A stretch of DNA of 64,000 nt from Novosphingobium subterraneum (lineage in GTDB: Bacteria; Pseudomonadota; Alphaproteobacteria; Sphingomonadales; Sphingomonadaceae), in the NCBI RefSeq assembly GCF_000807925.1, contig NZ_JRVC01000011.1:95273-159272 (forward strand). The letters are read 5' to 3'. How positions within the stretch are numbered: position 1 is the stretch's first letter; every line of letters begins with the position of its first letter. The position numbers were made by a program, and so were the translations under genes. The notes beneath the pieces were generated by a model. It did not search any database. It worked only from the letters and a program-made list of their open reading frames with translations, and was not told where the DNA came from. This document shows, piece after piece, positions 1 through 8,846 of the stretch.

Positions 1-122
1 GCCGGGTTCCCCGCATGCCGGCCATAGGCAGCGAAGAGGTAGACGATGACCAGCAGCAGGATCGGCACGGCGCCGAGCGCGAGGCGCTGTTTGCGGTCCG
101 GTTCGCGGTTTACCCAGCGCAT
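1..122 (-). CDS. ABC transporter permease, N-terminal fragment
   Basis: Only the first 40 residues are inside the window; the gene runs off the left edge. The N-terminus is charged (MRWVNREPDRKQR) and is followed by a hydrophobic segment (LGAVPILLLVIVYLFAAYG) that would be the first membrane helix. It lies directly downstream of a NitT/TauT-type substrate-binding lipoprotein on the same strand, 28 bases away, which is the usual order in such importers, so an inner-membrane permease of the same transporter is likely. The fold cannot be confirmed from so short a piece. Confidence 0.6.
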   Translation of the reverse strand, partial: MRWVNREPDRKQRLALGAVPILLLVIVYLFAAYGRHAGNP

Positions 123-150
123 GAGGAGTTGTCCCGAAGTATCTAGGAGA

Positions 151-1254
151 TCAGAGCTTTCCGTCGGCGGCAAGCTTCATGAAGCTGTCATCGAAGCGCA
201 GGGTGACGTGGGTTGGATCGCCCAGCGTCTTGCCGCCGGGGAAGGCCATGCCCACTGCATCGGCGGAGGATGCGCCGGGGAACAGGCCCTTGGAGAAGCT
301 GAAGTCGCGCACGCGGGTCATCGTCTCGATGAGCTTTGCGTCCTGCGTGGCGGCTACCGCGTCCTTGGGCTGGGCGTAGAGGTAGGTGGTCTTGAGCTGG
401 GCTTCGAAGACGTCCGGTGTCGTCCCGGCGAGCTTTGCCATCGCGGCGCGGGCCTGCCTGCCCTGCTCGTCCTGCGCAGTCATCACCTTCATCGTATCGT
501 ACCAGATGCCGGCGAGGGCCTTGCCGAGATCGGGGTTGGCCTTGAGCGTTGCGGTATCCACGACGAGGAGGTCGAGGATCTCACCCGGGATGTCCGCCGA
601 GGTGAAGACCTTCGACACGCCGGGCTGCGCGGCCATGACCGAGAGTTGCGGGTTCCAGGCGACAGCGGCCGTTGCATCGGGCGAAGCGAAGGCGGCAACG
701 ATGTCCGCATCGGACGTGTTGATTGTCTTGACGTCGGTCAGCGCCATGCCGTTTTTGCCGAGCGCGCGGGCGAGCAGGTAATGCGAGACCGAGAGTTCGG
801 CGAGGTAGACCTGGCGGCCCTTGATCGCGGCCAGAGCGTTTGCGCCTTTGAGCAGGATGCCGTCATTGCCGTTGGAGTAATCGCCGACGATGATCGCGCT
901 GGTGTCCTTGCCGCCGGCGGCGGGGATGGTGAGTGCATCCATGTTGGCAACCGTCACGCCGTCGAACTTGCCGGCCGTGTACTGGTTCACAGACTCGACG
1001 TAGTCGTTCACCTGCACCACGTTGATCTTGATGTGGTACTTGTCGGCCCACTTCTTCACGATGCCGGCCTGCTGGGCATAGGGCCATGGCATCCAGCCCG
1101 CATAGATCGACCAGCCGATGCTGAATTCGGTGCGCTTTTCGGCGGCCTTCTCACCGCCCGAGCACGAGGCGAGGGCGAGTGCCGCACCGATCAGCGCGGT
1201 CTTGCCGACTTTTCCGATATGAGTCCGCAAGCGCGTCGCGAAGGCATGTAGCAC
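151..1254 (-). CDS. NitT/TauT-type ABC transporter substrate-binding lipoprotein
   Basis: A 367-residue periplasmic binding protein anchored as a lipoprotein. The GTG start is chosen because an AAGGGGAA ribosome site lies just upstream and because it places a lipoprotein signal at the N-terminus, with the lipobox ALASC near residue 29. The mature part starts FSIGWSIYAGWMPWPYAQQ and continues with binding-protein blocks (KFDGVTVANMDALTIPAAGG, DYSNGNDGILLK). This resembles binding proteins linked to urea carboxylase or amidolyase transporters, but the substrate is not certain. The permease follows downstream. It is divergent from the desaturase gene, with a shared 195-base control region. An in-frame upstream extension to 1443 has no ribosome site and lacks signal-peptide character. 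Confidence 0.8.
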   Translation of the reverse strand: MLHAFATRLRTHIGKVGKTALIGAALALASCSGGEKAAEKRTEFSIGWSIYAGWMPWPYAQQAGIVKKWADKYHIKINVVQVNDYVESVNQYTAGKFDGVTVANMDALTIPAAGGKDTSAIIVGDYSNGNDGILLKGANALAAIKGRQVYLAELSVSHYLLARALGKNGMALTDVKTINTSDADIVAAFASPDATAAVAWNPQLSVMAAQPGVSKVFTSADIPGEILDLLVVDTATLKANPDLGKALAGIWYDTMKVMTAQDEQGRQARAAMAKLAGTTPDVFEAQLKTTYLYAQPKDAVAATQDAKLIETMTRVRDFSFSKGLFPGASSADAVGMAFPGGKTLGDPTHVTLRFDDSFMKLAADGKL

Positions 1255-1311
1255 CAGCCATTCCCCTTGATGGAGTGAAGCGTTGTCGCAGCCCCGGACC
1301 GGCTGGTCCCT

Positions 1312-1341
1312 GGTATTACGATCAGCTGCTTTGGTAATACC
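1312..1341. promoter_or_regulatory. Inverted repeat in divergent promoter region
   Basis: GGTATTAC at 1312-1319 and GTAATACC at 1334-1341 form a perfect 8-bp inverted repeat with a 14-base spacer. It lies between the binding-protein gene and the desaturase gene, which diverge, so it is a reasonable operator for a dimeric regulator. No regulator gene is visible nearby. Confidence 0.45.
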
Positions 1342-1386
1342 CGCCCGGCCGAAAGTGCGGATACGTCGATTGACGTAGCGCCCGGT

Positions 1387-1415
1387 TTGGCGGGTTGGGC
1401 CTAAGTGCGTTATAT
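1387..1415 (+). promoter_or_regulatory. Putative promoter of the desaturase gene
   Basis: TTGGCG at 1387-1392 and TTATAT at 1410-1415 are separated by 17 bases, 33 bases before the ATG at 1449. This is a good match to a housekeeping promoter. Confidence 0.45.
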
Positions 1416-1448
1416 CTGCTTCGTTCAGGGGTTTTGCGGGCAAGCGAC

Positions 1449-2345
1449 ATGAACATCAGGAAATTTGCAGTCGATATGCTGCCGCCGGTGACGCTGGCGA
1501 TTGTCGTTTCCTTCTGGGGACTTGCTCCGAAAGCCTGGGTGGAAAACACCTGGACCGCAATCATCATGACCGCGCTTGTGACGACATGGGTGCTGGGACT
1601 CGAGATGGTGTTCGAGCGTCATGCCGGGTGGCGGATGAATCGCCAGGAGTTCTTCACCGACCTGTTCTACATGGTGTTGAACGCGACGCTGATATCGAAG
1701 GTTTCACAGCTTGTTGGGGAAGCCCCGCTCATGGCTTTCAAGAAGGCAGCGGGCATCGAGACGCCTTGGGCGGCAGAGATGCCGTTTCTGGCGCAAGTGG
1801 CGCTGATCTTGTTCGTCTATGAGTTTGGCCAGTACTGGATGCATCGCCTAATGCACAATTCGACGCCGTTCTGGCTGACCCATGCGCCGCATCACCACAT
1901 CACGCAACTCAACGCGATGAAAGGCGCGGTGGGCAACCCGATCGAACTGGTGCTGATCAGCCTGAGCATCGTCGTGCTGTTTGACGTATCGCAGGCAGCA
2001 GTGCTGGGCGCATTCGGCGCAACCAACGTGATCTCGACCTTTGCGCACGCCAATGTCCGGTCGGACCCGCCGAAGTTCTATTCTTTCTTCTTCACCACGA
2101 TCCGCCACCACAGCTTGCACCACTCGGTGCCCTACGAGGATACGCGCTGCAACTACGGCAATTCGCTGATCCTGTGCGACCGGATCTTCGGCACCTACAA
2201 GGAGGGCGAGGCCAGTGTGGTCGGGCAGGACGATCGCAGGCGGCTGTCTATCCGCGAGCAGTGGGTCTTCCCCTTCGTGCCGCTGTTCAAGGCGTGGCAG
2301 TCACGGCGCGCCAATGCGCAAACGGGCAGCAATGGAGTGGTTTAG
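1449..2345 (+). CDS. Sterol desaturase / fatty acid hydroxylase family protein
   Basis: A 298-residue integral membrane non-haem di-iron oxygenase. The histidine clusters of the family are visible: HRLMH at residues 132-136, HAPHHH at 145-150 and HHSLHH at about 220-225. Hydrophobic segments lie near residues 12-27, 34-53, 113-128 and 164-190. Family members hydroxylate or desaturate lipids, sterols or carotenoids; the substrate here is unknown. The ATG chosen gives MNIRKFAVDM; an earlier in-frame start at 1395 would overlap the likely promoter. The gene is followed by the tRNA-Met gene and belongs to the chromosome, not to the ICE. Confidence 0.85.
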   Translation: MNIRKFAVDMLPPVTLAIVVSFWGLAPKAWVENTWTAIIMTALVTTWVLGLEMVFERHAGWRMNRQEFFTDLFYMVLNATLISKVSQLVGEAPLMAFKKAAGIETPWAAEMPFLAQVALILFVYEFGQYWMHRLMHNSTPFWLTHAPHHHITQLNAMKGAVGNPIELVLISLSIVVLFDVSQAAVLGAFGATNVISTFAHANVRSDPPKFYSFFFTTIRHHSLHHSVPYEDTRCNYGNSLILCDRIFGTYKEGEASVVGQDDRRRLSIREQWVFPFVPLFKAWQSRRANAQTGSNGVV

Positions 2346-2407
2346 CGACGTCGGCGCCGGTCGGAGGAGCGCAGCCACAAGGGCTGGAAAAAATCCTGCT
2401 TACCCGG

Positions 2408-2436
2408 TTGACCGGACAGGCAGCCACAGCTAGAGG
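2408..2436 (+). promoter_or_regulatory. tRNA-Met promoter
   Basis: TTGACC at 2408-2413 and TAGAGG at 2431-2436 are separated by 17 bases and end 37 bases before the mature tRNA. TTGAC-N17-TAGA-type promoters are typical of stable RNA genes in Alphaproteobacteria. Confidence 0.6.
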
Positions 2437-2473
2437 CCCGACCTGCCCAGCGGACTTCAGTTTCGCGCACCGG

Positions 2474-2550
2474 GGCGGAGTAGCTCAGCAGGTTAGAGCA
2501 GCGGAATCATAATCCGCGTGTCGGGGGTTCGAGTCCCTCCTCCGCTACCA
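2474..2550 (+). tRNA. tRNA-Met (CAU)
   Basis: The sequence folds as a full cloverleaf: acceptor GGCGGAG pairs with CTCCGCT, the anticodon stem is GCGGA/TCCGC with the loop ATCATAA (anticodon CAT), the T-loop is TTCGAGT, and CCA is encoded at 2548-2550. The sequence fits elongator methionine tRNA; a lysidine-modified tRNA-Ile with a CAU anticodon is the alternative. The last 17 bases are the insertion site of the ICE, so the 3' end now present is supplied by the element and keeps the tRNA intact. Confidence 0.95.
2534..2550 (+). repeat. attL, left attachment site of the ICE
   Basis: TCCCTCCTCCGCTACCA, the tRNA 3' end including CCA, is repeated exactly at 53001-53017 in the same orientation. 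Two bases further upstream also match (GA-, with one mismatch between). The integrase gene begins 190 bases downstream, as expected for a tRNA-targeting tyrosine-recombinase element. Confidence 0.92.
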
Positions 2551-2686
2551 ACCCGGATTGTCCACCAGTGACCCACTGAGGCCACTGGCAGACATTTTTC
2601 GAGGAAAATCAAATATTTTTCGCGTCCCGTTGCGTACGCCGGCGTCCCGGTGCGACCGGCTGCGGCCACCCACGGCGATTTGGATT

Positions 2687-2738
2687 GGGGGTATTTTGGG
2701 GGTATTTTTCGGCTGTCCCCAAAACAGGCGATACCCCC
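2687..2738. repeat. Candidate integrase arm-type repeats
   Basis: GGGGGTATTTT occurs twice in tandem (2687-2697 and 2698-2708), and the opposite orientation ATACCCCC appears at 2731-2738, directly before the integrase ATG. Short repeats in the first 200 bases inside an attachment site are typical integrase or excisionase arm-binding sites, and could also let the integrase control its own promoter. Confidence 0.4.
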
Positions 2739-2740
2739 AG

Positions 2741-4066
2741 ATGGCTTTGAAAGAACTTGAGGTCAAATACGCCACCAAGCGGCAGCGCCCCTACAAGCTG
2801 TCCGATGGAGAAGGCCTGCACCTGCTCGTCCAGCCGAACGGATCGAAGCTCTGGCGCCTGAAATACCGCTTCGACGGCAAGGAAAAACTGCTGAGCTTCG
2901 GCAAATATCCGACCGTCACGCTGGCGATCGCCCGCGAGAAGCGGACCGAAGCCAAGCGGCTGCTCGATCAGGGTGAGGACCCCGCCGAGGCCAGGAAGCG
3001 GGCGAAGAAGCAGAGGGCCGCGCTCAAGCTGTTCGAAGAGATTGCGCGGGCCTGGCACGCCAATCGTATTGAAGGGCTGGACTCGGCCCATGCCCTGCGC
3101 GTCATCAACCGGATGGAGCGCGACGTCTTTCCGGTCATCGGGAAGCGTCCGATCACGGAAATCGACCCGCCCGAGATTCTCGAGATGATCCGCGCGGTCG
3201 AAGCGCGCGGCGCCCTCGATATCGCCCGTCGCCTCAAGCAGAACGTCAGCCAGATCTATCGCTTCGCGATCGCGAGCGGCTGGGCGACCATCGATCCGAC
3301 GCTCGGCCTCAACGATGCGCTCAAGCCCAAGCCGCCCGTCAGGCACATGGCGCGCGTGCCGCTCGCGGAGTTTCCGAAGCTGGTGCGAGCGATCTTCGCC
3401 TATGACGGCGAGGACACGCCGCGCCGCCGCGAGATCACCCGTGACGCGCTGCTGTTCACCTTGCTCACATGGGTCCGAACCAGCGAAACCCGCTTCGCGG
3501 CCAGGGACGAGTTCGAGGATCTCTATGGACCGAACCCGCTATGGCGTCTGTCGCCGGAGCGCATGAAGATGGAACGTGAGCATCTTGTTCCGCTGTCCCG
3601 CCAGGCCGCAATGATCGTTCAGCGCCGCTTGCAGGCGACGAACGATGCGTTCCTCTTTCCCGGAGCCAAGCCTGGAAAGTCTATTTCCGAGAACACCATG
3701 ATCTATGCCTGTTATCGGATGGGGTATCTCCATCGGCAGACGGTACATGGGTTTAGGGGGCTCGGCTCGACCTGGGCGAACGAAGCCGAACGCTACAAGC
3801 CGGATTGGATCGAGATGGCGCTCGCTCACGAGGACGAGGATGAGGTGCGCGGCGCTTACAACAGTGCGCTCTATCTCACACCGCGAAGGCGGATGCTCCA
3901 AGACTGGGCCGACGTGATCGACGCGGCAACCGCAGTGTCGAATGTCGAGAAGAATCCTATCGAGTTCTCACAATTCATGCGCTGTTCCGCTCCCATCCAG
4001 CACCTGCCACCAAGCGACCAGAGACAGCCGTATTGGCAACGCCCCCTTCGGGCGGCTTCGCGATGA
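2741..4066 (+). CDS. int: Tyrosine recombinase / phage-type integrase
   Basis: A 441-residue site-specific recombinase that would insert the element into and excise it from the tRNA-Met 3' end. The N-terminal DUF4102-type arm-binding domain (about residues 1-90) is followed by a SAM-like core-binding domain (about 95-195) and the catalytic domain. Catalytic residues can be seen: Arg246 in WVRTSE, His336 and Arg339 in VHGFRG, His363 in LAHEDEDEVRGAYN, and the nucleophile Tyr373 in the same block. The ATG at 2741 gives the family-typical start MALKELEVKYA; an upstream in-frame extension to 2558 would read through the arm repeats. Integrases of this size and type commonly use tRNA genes. Confidence 0.93.
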   Translation: MALKELEVKYATKRQRPYKLSDGEGLHLLVQPNGSKLWRLKYRFDGKEKLLSFGKYPTVTLAIAREKRTEAKRLLDQGEDPAEARKRAKKQRAALKLFEEIARAWHANRIEGLDSAHALRVINRMERDVFPVIGKRPITEIDPPEILEMIRAVEARGALDIARRLKQNVSQIYRFAIASGWATIDPTLGLNDALKPKPPVRHMARVPLAEFPKLVRAIFAYDGEDTPRRREITRDALLFTLLTWVRTSETRFAARDEFEDLYGPNPLWRLSPERMKMEREHLVPLSRQAAMIVQRRLQATNDAFLFPGAKPGKSISENTMIYACYRMGYLHRQTVHGFRGLGSTWANEAERYKPDWIEMALAHEDEDEVRGAYNSALYLTPRRRMLQDWADVIDAATAVSNVEKNPIEFSQFMRCSAPIQHLPPSDQRQPYWQRPLRAASR

Positions 4067-4077
4067 GCCTCAAAAGT

Positions 4078-4107
4078 CAGAACCGCCGATTTAGAGGCGC
4101 GGTTTTC
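4078..4107 (+). terminator. Possible terminator after the integrase gene
   Basis: AGAACCGCC and GGCGCGGTTTTCT form an imperfect hairpin followed by a short T run, just downstream of the integrase stop codon. Confidence 0.4.
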
Positions 4108-4413
4108 TGCCATAGTTGTTAGAAATATCAGCTACTTAGATGCATCCGCGAATAGTAGAATGAACTCCAAGAAACCGTATCTCACTACATCTCATCATAG
4201 CTGATTCCCCTTGCAACTCGACAAGGGAAACCGCCGGGACCGCCAATTACGCCGATACATCGTCTGGAAGGGCTCGATTGGGGCGAGCAGAACGCGCGCA
4301 TCCGTCCCGATGGACGCGCTCAGCGTGACTAATTCAATGAAATATATGGGGTTATTTGCGTCGCCACGAAGCGTCAGCGGTGCAGGCTCATCAGTCCTTA
4401 ATCAATGAGTGGG
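4108..4413. other. Non-coding stretch between integrase and cargo
   Basis: About 300 bases with no convincing gene. It is noticeably AT-richer than either side. A 65-codon open frame at 4211-4408 has no ribosome site and no recognisable composition. The promoter of the first receptor gene should lie near the right end. Confidence 0.5.
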
Positions 4414-4446
4414 AGGAATAGTTCGCCAACAAATTGAATTGGACGA
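4414..4446 (+). promoter_or_regulatory. 33-bp regulon element, copy 1
   Basis: The site begins AGGAATAGTT and ends TTGAATTGGACGA, with ten bases between, and lies 58 bases before the start of the first TonB receptor. Copies 2 (16575-16607), 3 (19921-19953) and 4 (10458-10490) have the same length and the same two conserved blocks. The left block contains the dyad GAATAGTTC and the right block the dyad AATTGAATT, so two protein dimers could bind side by side. Binding by the LysR regulator encoded at 18999-19913 is the natural inference. Confidence 0.75.
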
Positions 4447-4504
4447 TGAGCCCCAAGGCGCGGCAAATGGCGCCAAATCAAAAAATGCCGTGGGGAGGAC
4501 AGTC

Positions 4505-7114
4505 ATGGTCACAGCCTTTAGGACAAATTTGCTTTGTGCCACCGCGCTATCGATCGCGTGTGCGCTTGCAGTGCCGGCACATGCCCAGGACGCTGCATCG
4601 CAGGGCGAAAAGCCCGAGGCGCAGGAAGGTGGCCTTGAGACAATCGTCGTCACGGCGCAGAAGCGCGAACAGAATTTGCAGGATGTTCCAGCCGCCGTTT
4701 CCGCCATAGGCGGCGAGACGCTGCGCACGCGCGGCATCACGGAGACCTCAGACTTGATGGGCGCGATCCCCAGCCTGCAAGTCACCACTCCCTATGGTCG
4801 CACCCAACCGAATTTCTCGCTGCGCGGGATTTCAGTGGCGAACGAATTTTCCGCCTCCACTGCGTCGCCGGTTGGCGTCTATGTCGATGAAGTCTATCAG
4901 AGCTTCCGGGCGAGCCATGGCCTGCAACTCTATGACATCGACCGGGTCGAGGTACTGCGCGGACCGCAAGGAACACTCTACGGTCGCAACACCACGGGTG
5001 GCGCGATCAGCTTCTTCACGCGCAAGCCGGATCTGGGAGAGGCCAATGGCTATCTGACCGCCGGCTATGCCAATTACGACACTTTCACGGTGCAGGGCGC
5101 CGCTGAAGCGACGCTGGTTCCCGACATCTTGGGCGTCCGCGTCGCCGGTACTTTTGCAAAAGGGGATGGTTGGCAGCGCAATGTACTGCCTGGGAATGAG
5201 CGCGACCTAGGGACCACCGATACGATCGGCGGTCGCATCTCGATCCGCTTCCGGCCCGATCCCGATCTCGACATCAATTTGAAGCTCTATGCCGCGAAGG
5301 ACGATCCATGGGGCACCGCGCCCTATGCAGGTGGTCAACTCGCGGGCGGGCAGGATGCGCTCGGCTATTCGCGTTACGATCCGCAACCTTTCCTAGGCGG
5401 GCGGTTGCTGCGTGACAATGAGGTCGCAGTTGATCGGGTAGGTAAGAACATCAGCAAGTCGAAAGGGATAGCCCTCAACATCAAATGGGATGTCAGCGAC
5501 CAATTCTCCGTCACCTCGATTACCGGCTACGACACCGGCGACTATATCAACAATCCTGATGATTGCGATGGCGGCCCAGCCGATCTCTGCTCGATCGGCC
5601 TCACGTCGACGAGCAAGAATTTCAACCAGGACCTGCGTTTCAGCTATTCGAACGACCGCCTCGATATCATTGCCGGCCTTTATTATGGCAGGGACAAGGT
5701 CAAGACGGTCAACTACCCGGACTTTTTCGGGGCGCTGAGGCCGCTGCTGCTTGGCGCCGGTCTTCCGGGCAGCTACAATAACGCCGCAATCGGAACGCCC
5801 GACGCGATCCGCTATATCCCAGCCTTTGCCGCCAATCCGGCGTTGGGGCCTGGCGATGCCGGATTCTGCGACGCGATCGAGATCAATCCCAACGGCTTCC
5901 TTGATGCACGCTCGCTGATTGCACTCCAGACCGACATCGCGATCAATAATACGGGCAATGGCGGCATGGGGGGTAGCTTTTCGGCGGGCTGCGCCGGGGC
6001 AGGCGCGCCTCCGTTCACCCCGATCCTCGGCGAACAGCGTTTTGACGTGTCGCGCCCCTCGAAGGCGATCTACGGCGACGTAACCTGGAAAGCGACCGAG
6101 CGGCTGACCGTGGCGGTGGGTGCACGCTACACCCAGGATAAGGTCAATTACCTTAACGGCAGCACTTTCCTCTATGCGCTCGACGGTACGACGCCGGTTG
6201 TCAACCTGATCCCCTACAGCAATCCATACAACCCCAATCTCGCGCCGCTTGAGCAGCGCGAAAAGGCAAACAGGCTAACCGGCCGTATCAATGTCAGCTA
6301 TGAGTTCGCCGATGATATCATGGGCTATCTCCAGTACAGTCGCGGTTACCGCAGCGGCAGCTTCAACGGGCTTGCCTATCAGGGCGTCAATCAAGTCTAT
6401 TATATCCAGCCTGAAAAGGTGAATGCATATGAGGCGGGGCTCAAAACCCGGCTGTTCGATCGCCGCGTCCAACTTAACCTCGCGGGCTTCTACTACGAGT
6501 ATTCGAATCACCAAGTAACGCAGGCGGTCGGCGCTACAACCTTCACGCGCAGCGCCAATGGTCGCCTGTTCGGTGGCGAGGCCGAACTCGCCTGGCAGGT
6601 GGCCGATACGTTGCGTTTCGATGCTTCGCTGGGCTATCTCAACAGCAAGTACAAAGGCAATGTGATCGATCCGGCAAACCCGGCCAGCCCGACATTGAAC
6701 GTCAACGGCAATCCCTTCCCGAACGCGCCGGAGGTTACGTTCCAGGCCGGATTCGACTGGGATATGATCGATGACGGCACCAACAAGCTGACCTTGCGCG
6801 GTGATGCGTCCTACATGGGCAAGTACTATTTTGATCCGTTCAAGAATTATGGGCAGACACCGTGCGATACACCCCCAGCGGGATCGAACATAACGCTCGC
6901 GGGTAAGGCGATTACATGCGCAAATCCGGGCTACTGGCTCGCCAATGCGCGATTAACCTATGCGCACGACAATATGTCGGTTAGCTTGTGGGCGAAGAAT
7001 CTGTTCGACAAATATTACTACACCTACGGCCTCAACCTGAACGTGTTCGGCTACGATTATCTGAACCGCGGCATGCCGCGCACTTATGGCGTCGAAGCGA
7101 CAGTCAAGTTCTGA
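4505..7114 (+). CDS. TonB-dependent outer-membrane receptor (intact)
   Basis: An 869-residue outer-membrane active-uptake channel. It has a Sec signal peptide ending AVPAHAQD (about residue 28), a TonB-box-like segment ETIVVTAQKREQ, a plug domain with RVEVLRGPQGTLYGRNTTGG, and a long beta-barrel ending in the outer-membrane signature VKF. A GGGAGGA ribosome site precedes the ATG. It belongs to the large iron-complex-like receptor class that sphingomonads use for hydrophobic or oligomeric carbon sources. It leads the catabolic cluster under copy 1 of the 33-bp element, so it probably imports the cluster's substrate. A second, broken paralogue lies at 16672-18834. Confidence 0.93.
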   Translation: MVTAFRTNLLCATALSIACALAVPAHAQDAASQGEKPEAQEGGLETIVVTAQKREQNLQDVPAAVSAIGGETLRTRGITETSDLMGAIPSLQVTTPYGRTQPNFSLRGISVANEFSASTASPVGVYVDEVYQSFRASHGLQLYDIDRVEVLRGPQGTLYGRNTTGGAISFFTRKPDLGEANGYLTAGYANYDTFTVQGAAEATLVPDILGVRVAGTFAKGDGWQRNVLPGNERDLGTTDTIGGRISIRFRPDPDLDINLKLYAAKDDPWGTAPYAGGQLAGGQDALGYSRYDPQPFLGGRLLRDNEVAVDRVGKNISKSKGIALNIKWDVSDQFSVTSITGYDTGDYINNPDDCDGGPADLCSIGLTSTSKNFNQDLRFSYSNDRLDIIAGLYYGRDKVKTVNYPDFFGALRPLLLGAGLPGSYNNAAIGTPDAIRYIPAFAANPALGPGDAGFCDAIEINPNGFLDARSLIALQTDIAINNTGNGGMGGSFSAGCAGAGAPPFTPILGEQRFDVSRPSKAIYGDVTWKATERLTVAVGARYTQDKVNYLNGSTFLYALDGTTPVVNLIPYSNPYNPNLAPLEQREKANRLTGRINVSYEFADDIMGYLQYSRGYRSGSFNGLAYQGVNQVYYIQPEKVNAYEAGLKTRLFDRRVQLNLAGFYYEYSNHQVTQAVGATTFTRSANGRLFGGEAELAWQVADTLRFDASLGYLNSKYKGNVIDPANPASPTLNVNGNPFPNAPEVTFQAGFDWDMIDDGTNKLTLRGDASYMGKYYFDPFKNYGQTPCDTPPAGSNITLAGKAITCANPGYWLANARLTYAHDNMSVSLWAKNLFDKYYYTYGLNLNVFGYDYLNRGMPRTYGVEATVKF

Positions 7115-7203
7115 TCGCTGCTGCGACGGGGGCGGCGGGCATCCTCTCCCGCCCGCTGCCCCCGATTTTTTCGACCTGACTTTCAGACCGAGGAGCATCC
7201 ATA

Positions 7204-7344
7204 ATGCGTTCCACCGGCAACGGTCCCTCATTCATCGGCACGGCGTACAGAATCGAGCGCGCTGTGATCACTGAGATCGGCGCAGCTGAAAGCACCGCCC
7301 AGGCGAGCAGCGCCGAGCGGCCAGCGCGCCTCCGGACGATTTAA
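7204..7344 (+). CDS. Small ORF before the aldehyde dehydrogenase (46 aa)
   Basis: It starts at an ATG preceded by GAGGAG at good spacing and ends two bases before the GTG of the aldehyde dehydrogenase. The peptide starts MRSTGNGPSFIGTAY and resembles nothing I recognise. It may be a leader peptide that couples translation to the next gene, or a chance frame. Confidence 0.35.
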   Translation: MRSTGNGPSFIGTAYRIERAVITEIGAAESTAQASSAERPARLRTI

Positions 7345-7345
7345 C

Positions 7346-8770
7346 GTGGATGCGTCTCGGAACAGAACTGAGCTGGAACGAATTTTCGCGACCCAACGCG
7401 AAGGGACGCGTGAGCAGGTTTCGCGCAGCTACGAAGAACGCATGGACCTGCTCGGGCGCCTTGGCCGGATATTTGAGCAGCACAGAGACGAATTGGTCGA
7501 TGCCGTTGCCGCCGATTTCGGCATTCGATCCCGCTACGAGACTATCCTGCTCGACCTGATGCTTGGCATATCGGAAATTAAATTTGCGCGCCGCAATCTG
7601 AAGACGTGGCTGAGGCCGCGGCGGGTGAAGACTGACATCTTCGGCCTTCCCGGTTCATCGCGCCTGGTCCCCCAGCCCCTAGGTGTGGTGGGCGTTCTCG
7701 GCACGTGGAACTATCCGCTCGGCACCATATTCGTTGGCGCGGCCGGTGCATTGGCGGCCGGCAACCGCGTGATCGCAAAGCCGAGCGAAGTTTCCGCCAA
7801 CGCCGCCGAAGCCAGCGAGCGGCTTGTGCGCCGGTATTTCGCCGAAGAGGAATTCGCGATTGTCCAGGGCGGGCCCGACATGGCACAGGCGATGACGGCC
7901 CTACCTTTCGACCATATTCTCTTCACCGGTTCACCCGCGGTTGGCCGCAAAGTCTATGAAGCGGCGGCTGCCAACCTTACACCTGTTACTCTGGAACTTG
8001 GCGGCAAATGCCCTGCCATCGTGGGCAAGGGTGCATCGCTTGCACAAGTCTGTGAAAGCTTAGTGTTCGGCAAGCTGCTCAACGCCGGCCAGACCTGCAT
8101 CGCCGCTGACTATGCCTTCGTCCATGTCGATCAGATGGAAAGCTTCGTCGCCGCACTCCGCGCTCAGGTTGCCAAATGCTACCCCAACGCGGCAAGCAAC
8201 CCCGATTTCACCAGTATCATCAATGACCGACAGTTCGCGCGGCTCCAAGGTTTGCTCGATGATGCCGAAGCCAAGGGCGCGACGGTGCTCAACCTCTCGG
8301 ACAACGGCGATGGAACGCTTCCTGAACGGCATCGGATCGTGCCGTTGGCGGTTCTCGACGTTACCGATGACATGGCGATGATGCAGGAGGAGATTTTCGG
8401 ACCGATCCTGCCGATCATGCCATATCGCTCCGAAGACGAGCTCATTCGCTACGTAAACCGGCATGAGCGCCCGCTGGCGCTCTATTATTTTGGCGACGAA
8501 AGTGAGGAACGGCGCAAGATCATTTCCGAAACGCACGCTGGCGGCGTGACTCTCAACGGCACGGTCATGCACGTCTTCCAGCGCCGGCTGCCTTTCGGTG
8601 GCATCGGACAGAGCGGCATCGGTGCCTATACCGGCGTCGCCAGTTTCGAGCGCTTCACTCATTACAAGCCGGTGTTCTCTCAGCCGAAACTCAGCCTGCT
8701 TGGTCAACTTCTGCCACCCTATTCGAGCAAGACCGAAGGACTACTCAACATCTTCGAAAAGATCCTCTGA
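7346..8770 (+). CDS. NAD(P)-dependent aldehyde dehydrogenase (coniferyl/fatty aldehyde type)
   Basis: A 474-residue cytoplasmic class-3-like aldehyde dehydrogenase that would oxidise the aldehyde made by the neighbouring GMC enzyme to the carboxylic acid. Family motifs are clear: GTWNYPLGT (cofactor and substrate region), FTGSPAVGRKV, the general-base glutamate in LELGGKCPAIV, the nucleophilic cysteine in NAGQTCIAADY, and QEEIFGPILPI. The length and a hydrophobic C-terminus match coniferyl and long-chain aldehyde dehydrogenases. It begins with GTG directly after the small ORF. The order receptor, aldehyde dehydrogenase, GMC alcohol dehydrogenase, acyl-CoA ligase resembles the polyethylene glycol (peg) operon order of Sphingopyxis, but without a permease. 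Confidence 0.9.
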   Translation: MDASRNRTELERIFATQREGTREQVSRSYEERMDLLGRLGRIFEQHRDELVDAVAADFGIRSRYETILLDLMLGISEIKFARRNLKTWLRPRRVKTDIFGLPGSSRLVPQPLGVVGVLGTWNYPLGTIFVGAAGALAAGNRVIAKPSEVSANAAEASERLVRRYFAEEEFAIVQGGPDMAQAMTALPFDHILFTGSPAVGRKVYEAAAANLTPVTLELGGKCPAIVGKGASLAQVCESLVFGKLLNAGQTCIAADYAFVHVDQMESFVAALRAQVAKCYPNAASNPDFTSIINDRQFARLQGLLDDAEAKGATVLNLSDNGDGTLPERHRIVPLAVLDVTDDMAMMQEEIFGPILPIMPYRSEDELIRYVNRHERPLALYYFGDESEERRKIISETHAGGVTLNGTVMHVFQRRLPFGGIGQSGIGAYTGVASFERFTHYKPVFSQPKLSLLGQLLPPYSSKTEGLLNIFEKIL

Positions 8771-8846
8771 CGTGGCTGCGGCGGTTGATGCTGGCATGTT
8801 GCATGACGCCGGGTCGCCAGCATGGGTCGAATGACAAGGGAAGCAA

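Noticed and set aside
46..1251. Long open frame on the + strand opposite the substrate-binding protein
   Set aside because: It is the antisense shadow of the lipoprotein gene; composition is Arg/Gly/His-rich with no family motif and no ribosome site.
2474..2550. tRNA-Ile with lysidine-modified CAU anticodon
   Set aside because: The acceptor and anticodon stems match elongator tRNA-Met better; an Ile identity cannot be formally excluded by eye.
2558..2740. N-terminal extension of the integrase
   Set aside because: It would translate the attL arm repeats; the ATG at 2741 gives the normal family N-terminus.
4211..4408. 65-codon open frame before receptor 1
   Set aside because: No ribosome site, no recognisable protein, and it lies in an AT-rich control region.
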